Below, piece after piece: positions 40,565-47,119 of a stretch of DNA of 47,119 nt (positions are counted from its first letter, which is position 1; each line of letters begins with the position of its first letter). The translations under genes and the position numbers were made by a program. The notes under the pieces are model-generated. The model was not told where the DNA came from. It searched no databases and saw only the letters and a list, made by a program, of their open reading frames with translations. The DNA is from an uncultured Litorivicinus sp. (GTDB lineage Bacteria; Pseudomonadota; Gammaproteobacteria; Pseudomonadales; Litorivicinaceae): positions 1-47,119 of the forward strand of contig CACECO010000010.1 of the NCBI GenBank assembly GCA_902558075.1, read 5' to 3'.

Positions 40565-41519
40565 CCTTATGGATTACTGCTAGCAGAGCATCTTTTTCTG
40601 CTTCCGGGGTGTAACGTGATGCGAGTTCACGACATCTATCAGTTAATAACGAACGAAAGGCGAAATCAGACTCAAACTTCGTCATCATCGCCGCTAAGGC
40701 TACCGAATCGCCGGTCGGGAAAAGACCAGGATAATCTTGCCCAAGCAATCCTGTGTTACCGGGAATATTGCTTGCGATGATCGGCAAACCTGCCACGCAA
40801 GCTTCAGAGACCACATTGGCACCACCCTCCATTACAGAGGTGATGACCATTGCCTGACTTCGTGCGTACAGGTGACGAACCGCCGTTTGTGAGACCTCGC
40901 CTAACCAACTGTAACGCTCGTTATTACTCATTTGGGCTTGTGCGGCAACGGCCCAATCAGAGGTATGAGCACGGCCAGCTTGAACGATCCGAATACGAGA
41001 ATCTACAGGTAATAAACGAGATGCCTCAGCGGCACGCAAGCTATCTTTTTCTTCACGCAAATGACCTACCACACACAATGTAAAATCACGCGCCACCGTC
41101 TTACGATAGGTCGTTGCCAAAGGCAGTGCGGATTGATAAACGATGTGTAAAATAGTGTGAAATTCTGAAGGAATATTGTGGGAGACATTGGCGTGCAAAC
41201 CTATCAAAGCGCTAGCGTAAGCCAAACTCATTCGTGTCACTTTAGGGTGGGTGTGCTGAAAACGATAGATATCAGTACCCGTGAGAACGATTATCAAGGC
41301 TCGATCTGGAAAACGGTTGGCGAATGCTGCGATGCTAGCGGCGCTCCGCCAAGCGTGGAGGGCTATCATTAAATCATATGATCGATCTTCCACGCCCCAC
41401 TGCTCAAGGATATCTATTTTATGTCCAGCCTCTCGCAGTAACCTGGACCACCGCCTTGCGGTTGCACGATTACCTGATAATGAACTCGGCGGTGCGGGCG
41501 TCACCAAAGCCATTTTCAT
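40548..41519 (-). CDS. senB: Selenosugar synthase, SenB-type glycosyltransferase
   Basis: The 323-residue GT-B fold protein starts ALVTPAPPSSLSGNRATARR, the opening of the glycosyltransferase family linked to selD in many proteobacteria. It has IIVLTGTDIYRF near residue 80, FTLCVVGHLREEKDS near residue 146, and the sugar-nucleotide site MEGGANVVSEACVAGLP near residue 240. SenB, as characterised in the selenoneine pathway, joins selenophosphate with UDP-GlcNAc to give a seleno-GlcNAc. The identification rests on this family text plus direct neighbourhood with senC and senA. It faces senA with only 26 nt between the start codons. Confidence 0.88.
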   Translation of the reverse strand: MKMALVTPAPPSSLSGNRATARRWSRLLREAGHKIDILEQWGVEDRSYDLMIALHAWRSAASIAAFANRFPDRALIIVLTGTDIYRFQHTHPKVTRMSLAYASALIGLHANVSHNIPSEFHTILHIVYQSALPLATTYRKTVARDFTLCVVGHLREEKDSLRAAEASRLLPVDSRIRIVQAGRAHTSDWAVAAQAQMSNNERYSWLGEVSQTAVRHLYARSQAMVITSVMEGGANVVSEACVAGLPIIASNIPGNTGLLGQDYPGLFPTGDSVALAAMMTKFESDFAFRSLLTDRCRELASRYTPEAEKDALLAVIHKVSGVE

Positions 41520-41545
41520 AATTGATTACCTCGCTGGAGTAAACA

Positions 41546-42865
41546 ATGATTACGACACCATCCACTCATCGCCTCACCTCCAATGTTCTGGTTGAAATGC
41601 TTGATGACGCCCGACAGCGCACCGTCGAGCTAACGCAAGATTTGCCGCCTGAGCGTCATTTAGGACCTAAGCTTAGCATCGTAAATCCACCTCAGTGGGA
41701 GATTGGGCATATTGGTTTTTTTTATGATTATTTTGTCCTCCACAAGCTTTTTGGGTTGTCAAATTTTCAAATTGCAAATGCCTCACAGCTCTACGACTCA
41801 ATGGGGGTAGCACACGATGCACGTTGGACGCTCGACTTACCTAGTATGGAAGATACGTTTGACTACTTGCGTATTATTCGTGATGCCATGGTTAGCCGAT
41901 TGCCCGAGGGTCTGACTGATTCTGCGACCAGTTATGTCTGGCAACTCGCTACGTTTCACGAAGATATGCATGGGGAGGCCTTTGCCTATACCCGTCAGAC
42001 CTTAGCTGACCAGATGCCGATGATTGTGCCACCAATCGGTGGGTTGCCTTGTTTAGATTCGGGTGATCTAAGTGGCGAAGTCTTTGTTCCTGGCGGTGAA
42101 CATACACTTGGTGCAGATGAAAATGTTGGCTTTCGTTTTGACAACGAAAAACCTGCCCATGTCCAGGCGTTTGACTCATTTACGATTGACATTTCCCCTG
42201 TAACGAACGCAGCGTTCATGCGTTTCGTTGAAGCCGGCGGTTATGAAAACCCTAATTATTGGTCAAATCGTGGCTGGGTCTGGCGAGATGCTCAAGCACT
42301 TAAAGCTCCATGTTATTGGCGTTATCATGATGCGGGTTGGCAAGTCCGTATCTTTGATCGATGGCAATCTTTGCCACTTAACGCACCTGTATGTCACGTC
42401 AGCCAACACGAGGCGCAGGCGTATTGTAAATGGGCAGGACGTCGCTTGCCGACTGAACTGGAATGGGAGGTAGCTGCAAGCCGAGTAGGTGATGGACAGA
42501 CACTTAGCCCGCACAAAATGCTTTACCCATGGGGTAACGAACCTCACGGCGCATTACTGGCTAATACGGATGGTTATCGAGTCGGTTGTGTGGATGTAGC
42601 TGCTTTTCCGAACGGTGACAGCGCCCTAGGTTGCCGTCAAATGCTCGGTAATGTTTGGGAATGGACTGCAAGCCGTTTTGGACCCTATCCTGGCTTTAGT
42701 GCGGATCTTTACGCCGAGTACTCGGAACCTTGGTTTGGGGAGGGGCGAATGGTTCTGCGTGGTGGCTCTTGGGCGACACGCAGCCGATATCTAAACAACA
42801 ACACGCGTAATTTTTTTCTGCCGGAGCGGAACGATATCATTGCTGGATTCCGTACCTGCGGTTGA
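41546..42865 (+). CDS. senA: Selenoneine synthase, SenA (EgtB-like)
   Basis: The 439-residue protein has an N-terminal DinB-like domain and a C-terminal FGE-sulfatase domain, as in EgtB sulfoxide synthases. The iron ligands are visible: H55 in EIGHIGFF, and H138 and H142 in FHEDMHGEAF. The FGE part has VPGGEHTLGADE near residue 180, GRRLPTELEWEVAA, MLGNVWEWTASRF and a final FLPERNDIIAGFRTCG. SenA forms the C-Se bond between hercynine and the selenosugar using O2. EgtB would look similar; the assignment to SenA follows from the adjacent senB and selD and the EgtD gene in the same run. ATG 41546 is the start. The transporter genes follow in the same direction. Confidence 0.88.
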   Translation: MITTPSTHRLTSNVLVEMLDDARQRTVELTQDLPPERHLGPKLSIVNPPQWEIGHIGFFYDYFVLHKLFGLSNFQIANASQLYDSMGVAHDARWTLDLPSMEDTFDYLRIIRDAMVSRLPEGLTDSATSYVWQLATFHEDMHGEAFAYTRQTLADQMPMIVPPIGGLPCLDSGDLSGEVFVPGGEHTLGADENVGFRFDNEKPAHVQAFDSFTIDISPVTNAAFMRFVEAGGYENPNYWSNRGWVWRDAQALKAPCYWRYHDAGWQVRIFDRWQSLPLNAPVCHVSQHEAQAYCKWAGRRLPTELEWEVAASRVGDGQTLSPHKMLYPWGNEPHGALLANTDGYRVGCVDVAAFPNGDSALGCRQMLGNVWEWTASRFGPYPGFSADLYAEYSEPWFGEGRMVLRGGSWATRSRYLNNNTRNFFLPERNDIIAGFRTCG

Positions 42866-42911
42866 TGGAAATTCAAATCAAAAAATTAATGGTCAAGTTA
42901 AAGGATATTCT

Positions 42912-43766
42912 ATGAAATTTTTCTGGCGCGCATTCGCACTTAATCTTCTCCTTATTTTGCACGTTCATGCCGGGGTGCTAGTTTTTACTGCTATTCCTGA
43001 TGAGGATGAGAGCAAGTTAAAAGAACGTTTCGGCCCAATGAGCGAGTATTTATCAAAGACTCTCGATATTGAGGTTCGTTATGTGCCTGTAAAGTCCTAT
43101 GCTGCGGCAGTTAGCGCATTTCGAAATGGTCAAGTTCAGCTCGCTTGGTTTGGTGCATTATCTGGCGTTCAAGCGCGCTCTACAGTACTCAATTCGCAAG
43201 CTTTGGCTCAAGGCGTTGAAGATCAAGCGTTTTGGACTTACTTAATCGCCCACAAAAGCACCGGTCTTAAAGCTGGAGATGTCATTGACAAGAGTATGCG
43301 CGGCATGACCATGACTTTCGGCTCGAAAAGCTCAACTTCAGGCAGATTGATCCCAGAGTTTTATTTGACCGAGCGGTTTGGGGAGTCACCAGATAAAGTG
43401 TTCGAAAGAGTAGGTTACAGCGGTAATCACAGTCGTACTTTACGCTTAGTTGAGAGCGGAAGTTATGATATCGGTGCTATCAATTATGCCGTCTGGGAAC
43501 GTGAGCTGGCCGCGGGCAACATTGATACTGATGAAGTCAAAGTTATTTGGAAGACGCCAGCCTATCCCAATTACCAGTGGAGCATTCGCGGAGACGTAGA
43601 TGGGCAGTTTGGTGCCGGATTTTCTGATAAAGTTAAAGCGGCCCTGTTAGCGATGGATGATCCCAAGTTACTGCAGAGCTTTGCACGAAGTGCCTTTATT
43701 CCCGCGCAGAACTCTGATTATGCACCTATAAAGCGAACCGCTAAGCAGGTTGGTTTAATCGACTGA
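42912..43766 (+). CDS. Putative selenium ABC transporter, periplasmic binding protein (PhnD-like)
   Basis: The 284-residue protein, from ATG 42912 after AAAGGA, has a signal peptide (FFWRAFALNLLLILHVHA). The mature protein is PhnD-like: LVFTAIPDEDESKLKERFGP, QVQLAWFGALSGVQARS, and the ligand-site stretch FGSKSSTSGRLIPEFYL. I remember this subgroup being annotated as putative selenate ABC transporter binding protein because of its link with selD. Phosphonate-type residues could equally bind another oxyanion, so the ligand is inference. It begins 46 nt after senA and overlaps the ATPase start (TGATG). Confidence 0.85.
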   Translation: MKFFWRAFALNLLLILHVHAGVLVFTAIPDEDESKLKERFGPMSEYLSKTLDIEVRYVPVKSYAAAVSAFRNGQVQLAWFGALSGVQARSTVLNSQALAQGVEDQAFWTYLIAHKSTGLKAGDVIDKSMRGMTMTFGSKSSTSGRLIPEFYLTERFGESPDKVFERVGYSGNHSRTLRLVESGSYDIGAINYAVWERELAAGNIDTDEVKVIWKTPAYPNYQWSIRGDVDGQFGAGFSDKVKAALLAMDDPKLLQSFARSAFIPAQNSDYAPIKRTAKQVGLID

Positions 43767-44416
43767 TGAGCCCGTTAATTCTCAATCAAGCTTATGCTGA
43801 TTTCGGTGGTACTCGGGTTTTAGGGCCGATTAGTCTGCATGTTCAACCAGGTGAACATATAGCGTTGGTGGGACGTAGCGGTGCGGGCAAAACCACGTTG
43901 TTATCCTTACTGTATGATCGCCGCCGTAGTGACATAACTTTCATCCCCCAAACCTTAGGATTGGTGGATACGCTTAGCGTATTTCATAATGTCTACATGG
44001 GGCAATTAGCTACGCACTCGGGCGCGTATAATCTAATCAATTTAATTCGACCATTTCGCACTCAAATTCGAGCAGTGACGGCCGTATTAGAACAATTGGA
44101 CATGGCGTCAACCCTTTGGAGCCGAGTCGGCGAACTTTCGGGCGGCCAACGTCAGCGTGTGGCCGTTGCCCGCTCATTGTTTCAAGATGCCGACGTGCTA
44201 TTGGCCGACGAGCCGGTATCCGCGCTAGATGGGCCACGCTCTGAAGCGGTGATGCAAGCGCTTATCAAACAGAACACTACCACCATCATTGCGATGCATG
44301 ATCTCGATTTGGCCCGTCGTTATGCCAATCGACTAATTGGCATTCAAGACGGTACTATTGCTTTAGATGCACCTAGCAGGGCGGTCAATACCCACGACCT
44401 TGATGCGCTCTACTAG
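43766..44416 (+). CDS. Putative selenium ABC transporter, ATPase (PhnC-like)
   Basis: The 216-residue ATPase has Walker A GRSGAGKTT (36-44), signature LSGGQRQRVAVARSL, Walker B VLLADEPVSALD and the switch His in IIAMHDLDLA. It is slightly shorter than typical PhnC (about 250) but complete. The start overlaps the binding-protein stop by 1 nt, and the end overlaps the permease start by 14 nt, so the three transporter genes are translationally coupled. Confidence 0.9.
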   Translation: MSPLILNQAYADFGGTRVLGPISLHVQPGEHIALVGRSGAGKTTLLSLLYDRRRSDITFIPQTLGLVDTLSVFHNVYMGQLATHSGAYNLINLIRPFRTQIRAVTAVLEQLDMASTLWSRVGELSGGQRQRVAVARSLFQDADVLLADEPVSALDGPRSEAVMQALIKQNTTTIIAMHDLDLARRYANRLIGIQDGTIALDAPSRAVNTHDLDALY

Positions 44417-45917
44417 ACCGGAACACAAGCGCTGGAGTGTGCTGTCAGCACCGTTGGTGCGCACCAGCTTATGGCTACTCGGAATTGCACTAGTTTGTGT
44501 TTGGCTGGCTGATCTCCAAATTCGATCAACTGCGCCCTGGAGCGAATTAGCTCGTTTTGGCCGAGGTTTAATACAGCCTGATTTTGCAACTTTTGATACG
44601 GCGATTGTTGCTCTAACTCGAACACTAGCCTTTGCGTTCACTGGCGTAGGCGCCGCGGCTGTTTTGGGTATGGGTTTGGCCTTGATTTTTCATTACCGAG
44701 TCGTGCGAATTTTTTGTGCATTCGTTCGCTCCATCCATGAACTGTTTTGGGCACTTATTTTTTTGCAGTTTTTTGGTCTACACCCCATCACTGGCGTTTT
44801 AGCTATAGCACTACCTTACGCGGCGACCTTCGGGCGAGTATATAGCGAAATTCTTGAAGAAGGTGATCGCGGTGCAGTGGAGGCTCTATCAGCTCATAGT
44901 GGTCTAATTTCAATATTCTGGTATGCGCGCGTGCCTGATCTTTGGGCGCACCTTACCAGCTACACTAGTTATCGCTTTGAGTGCGGTATGCGCTCAAGCG
45001 CTGTACTTGGTTTTGTCGGTATGCCAACGCTAGGATTTTACCTGGAGAGTTCTTACGCCGAGGGCCAATATGGTGAAGTCGGAATGATATTGCTTATATT
45101 TTTAATAACTATCGGAAGCCTTAGACTATGGTTACGACCAAAACTAGTCGTTCTCTACTTACTAGCTGCTCCTTTTTTACTAGGCGCTGGTTTGCCTATT
45201 GTGTGGGGCAATGCCACACGGTTTTTTACTGTGGATATCATTCCCTCGCCACTACGTAATGGTGAGGGTGTTGCGGGTTTGGCATCGTGGTTAGGCGATT
45301 TACTATTGTATCAAGCATTACCTGGCATTGGTACCACGCTCGTGCTCACGCAAATTGCGCTGGTGGGCACTGGAATCGTTGCTTTACTGACTTTCCCTTT
45401 AATTTCTCGATTGTTTGTCGACCGTTTTCGTCAGGTGCCTGGGCATGGACTTTTGATAATTGGTCGCTCAGTGCCTGAGTATCTGCTAGCGTATATCCTA
45501 CTACAACTTTGGGGACCGTCTATGCTACCGGCGGCAGTAGCATTAGTTATTCACAACGGTGCCATCATTGGCCATCTCATTGGGCGTCAAAGTAGCACCC
45601 TCAGACTTAGACCTGACGTTGTCGGTGGCTTTAACTGCTACACCTATGAGGTAGTACCCCGACTTTATCGATCGTTCCTATCTTTTTTACTATATCGTTG
45701 GGAAATAATCATGCGTGAGACGGCAATTCTTGGGATATTAGGTATTACGACACTTGGATTCTACGTCGATAGCGCTATTCAAGAACTACGCTTTGATCGA
45801 GCTCTCGTACTGATATTTATTACCGCACTGCTAAACATTGGTGTTGACTCGCTAGCGCGCACTATTCGTTGGCAACTACGTTTGCGCACAACACCAGCAA
45901 AACTTGAGGCAGTTTAA
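44403..45917 (+). CDS. Putative selenium ABC transporter, tandem permease (PhnE-like fusion)
   Basis: From ATG 44403 the protein has 504 residues and two permease halves in tandem, each about the size of one PhnE. The EAA-type loop of the first half reads EALSAHSGLISIFWYARVPD, followed by FECGMRSSAVLGFVGMPTLG. The second half has CYTYEVVPRLYRSFLSFLLY, followed by RWEIIMRETAILGILGITTL. The repeated R..A.LG..G..TLGFY.. signature confirms duplication and fusion. One chain thus supplies both membrane halves of the importer. The upstream in-frame ATG at 44367 is less likely because it extends the overlap with the ATPase gene. Confidence 0.88.
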   Translation: MRSTRPEHKRWSVLSAPLVRTSLWLLGIALVCVWLADLQIRSTAPWSELARFGRGLIQPDFATFDTAIVALTRTLAFAFTGVGAAAVLGMGLALIFHYRVVRIFCAFVRSIHELFWALIFLQFFGLHPITGVLAIALPYAATFGRVYSEILEEGDRGAVEALSAHSGLISIFWYARVPDLWAHLTSYTSYRFECGMRSSAVLGFVGMPTLGFYLESSYAEGQYGEVGMILLIFLITIGSLRLWLRPKLVVLYLLAAPFLLGAGLPIVWGNATRFFTVDIIPSPLRNGEGVAGLASWLGDLLLYQALPGIGTTLVLTQIALVGTGIVALLTFPLISRLFVDRFRQVPGHGLLIIGRSVPEYLLAYILLQLWGPSMLPAAVALVIHNGAIIGHLIGRQSSTLRLRPDVVGGFNCYTYEVVPRLYRSFLSFLLYRWEIIMRETAILGILGITTLGFYVDSAIQELRFDRALVLIFITALLNIGVDSLARTIRWQLRLRTTPAKLEAV

Positions 45918-45919
45918 GT

Positions 45920-46891
45920 ATGTTTTCAACTAGTTCACAAACAAATTTGGGCAGCAATGTGCAAACACTAGGAGAGGCACTTGTTGAGGCACTAGAACGA
46001 CCCGAGCATCGTATTTCACCTATTTGGTTTTATGACGAACGTGGCTCAGCACTTTTCGAAGACATCACCCAGCTTCCAAGTTATTACTTGACGCGAACTG
46101 AAATCAAAATTCTCGATGACAACTTAGAGGAAATTTCCAGAGCCATTGGCCGTGACCGGTTAGTGATAGAATTGGGGAGTGGATCGAGCCGAAAGACATT
46201 TCGTCTACTCAAGGCTCTTGATCAGCCAGCGGGCTACGTGCCTGTGGACATCTCGGCAAAATACCTGCATCAATCAGCTGCTAGGCTATCCAGCAAATTA
46301 CCATCGTTGCCTGTCGTGGCGTTGATTGCTGACTTTACAACGGAGTTTCAATTACCACCATCGTTGCCTCCACATCGTAACCGGTTAGGTTTTTTCCCAG
46401 GCTCGACTGTTGGTAACCTAGAGGTGACTGAGGTGCAATCCTTGTTAATGCACTGCCACAAAATGTTGGGCGATGAGGCTACATTTTTGATTGGCGTCGA
46501 TCTTGATAAATCGCCTGAAGTATTGATTTCCGCTTATGACGACCCGGAGGGTGTCACGGCTGAATTTAATCGTAATCTTTTGAAGCGAATCAACCGCGAA
46601 CTCGGTCTTGTAATTGATCCAAGCGCTTTTGCTCACGAGGCACGCTATTTAACCAATCCGGCAAGAATCGAAATGCACCTTGTAGCTACAGTAGATCAGA
46701 CGTTTGAAATCTCCGATAGGACATATAAGTTAGAAGCAGGCGAAAGCTTTCACACCGAAACCTCCCATAAATATACTGTCGAAGATTTTTCAAGACTTGC
46801 TGAAACAGCGGGCTGGGAACTAACCCACTATTGGTGCGATACCGAAAAACGTTTTGCTGTTCTGCTCCTCAAAGCCACCAAGGTGAAATGA
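45920..46891 (+). CDS. egtD: L-histidine N-alpha-methyltransferase
   Basis: EgtD methylates histidine three times with SAM to hercynine, the betaine used by EgtB or SenA. This 323-residue protein has full family length. It carries IWFYDERGSALFEDITQLPS, YYLTRTE with the substrate-pocket Tyr, the SAM site VIELGSGSSRKTF (82-94), FPGSTVGNLE, and HTETSHKYTVEDFSRL near residue 277 that holds the histidine-binding acid/Ser. It starts 2 nt after the permease stop and closes the operon. Its presence means hercynine for SenA is made from the same transcript. No egtB, egtC or egtE is present in the window. Confidence 0.93.
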   Translation: MFSTSSQTNLGSNVQTLGEALVEALERPEHRISPIWFYDERGSALFEDITQLPSYYLTRTEIKILDDNLEEISRAIGRDRLVIELGSGSSRKTFRLLKALDQPAGYVPVDISAKYLHQSAARLSSKLPSLPVVALIADFTTEFQLPPSLPPHRNRLGFFPGSTVGNLEVTEVQSLLMHCHKMLGDEATFLIGVDLDKSPEVLISAYDDPEGVTAEFNRNLLKRINRELGLVIDPSAFAHEARYLTNPARIEMHLVATVDQTFEISDRTYKLEAGESFHTETSHKYTVEDFSRLAETAGWELTHYWCDTEKRFAVLLLKATKVK

Positions 46892-46944
46892 GATCAAGAT
46901 TTCATCATAAAAAATAATAGTTGAATGCAATCGATCGGCATTCC

Positions 46945-47118
46945 TTACTGGAAAGGGTCCGAGGTTCGACCTATTTCTAATGGGCAACCGAATCCCATGC
47001 GGATTGAGGCGCTAGAGTCTGGGTAAATAAAGCTTCTTTTTTTGACGAATAAGCCACGTTCAGCGACCTTTTTCTTCGATAATTGCTTTTCGGGAGCAAC
47101 GCGCTCGGAGGAGCTCCT
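46945..47118 (-). CDS. Possible C-terminal end of a gene beyond the window
   Basis: The minus strand is open from the window edge to TAA at 46947-46945 (58 codons): ERVAPEKQLSKKKVAERGLF, then VKKRSFIYPDSSASIRMGFG and CPLEIGRTSDPFQ. The basic composition and length could be real or chance. No family is recognised. The 53 nt between it and egtD hold no clear terminator. Confidence 0.28.
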   Translation of the reverse strand, partial: RSSSERVAPEKQLSKKKVAERGLFVKKRSFIYPDSSASIRMGFGCPLEIGRTSDPFQ

Positions 47119-47119
47119 G

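Noticed and set aside
41546-42865. EgtB of an ergothioneine pathway
   Set aside because: Possible by fold, but the direct neighbours are senB and selD and no egtC or egtE is seen, so SenA is the better reading.

Overview
The window reads as a chromosomal segment of a proteobacterium, most likely a marine or freshwater gammaproteobacterium. The support is the long single-chain QueF, the YadG/YadH exporter pair, CCA-encoding tRNA genes, a HiPIP, galU/ugd/manC, and a selenophosphate synthetase fused to an NADH-dehydrogenase-like domain. No rRNA or taxonomic marker gene is present, so this placement is inference.

Region 1 (1-8.6 kb) is a surface-polysaccharide and nucleotide-sugar block. It holds a partial HAD hydrolase, a WecA-type phosphoglycosyl transferase, a methyltransferase-like gene cut by one in-frame TGA, manC (GDP-mannose), a badly decayed TehB-like methyltransferase pseudogene, then galU and ugd (UDP-glucose and UDP-glucuronate) with a tightly coupled histone-deacetylase-family gene. 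Region 2 (8.6-12.5 kb) is core-like: tRNA-Glu and tRNA-Gly with promoter and terminator, yadG-yadH-queF in overlapping order, a nitroreductase, and tRNA-Ser(GGA).

Region 3 (12.5-38.2 kb) begins at tRNA-Ser and looks like an old, eroded genomic island. It contains two divergent integrase N-terminal fragments, several pseudogenes, many small DUF proteins (at least five probable small alpha/beta-barrel proteins), a Tat-exported HiPIP, three heparin-lyase-I-like secreted proteins, and a leader cassette (MKKF..CKLC.IVFGAL) repeated five times in front of otherwise different genes. Inside it (27.2-32.7 kb) sits a compact regulated module: an XRE repressor plus ImmA/IrrE protease, a coupled DUF763-radical SAM pair, and a divergent operon of a small membrane protein, a linalool-dehydratase-like barrel and a secreted protein. 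The divergent promoter carries a perfect 12-bp inverted repeat. I do not know a described function for this module.

Region 4 (38.3-46.9 kb) is an almost self-contained selenoneine system. SenC/SelD (selenophosphate), SenB (selenosugar) and SenA (C-Se bond formation on hercynine) are joined by EgtD, which makes hercynine from histidine, and by a three-gene PhnD/PhnC/PhnE-like ABC importer of the type annotated as putative selenate or selenium transporter. Together these genes could take up a selenium species and convert histidine plus UDP-GlcNAc plus selenium into selenoneine. The last 170 bp contain only an open minus-strand frame that may be the end of another gene.
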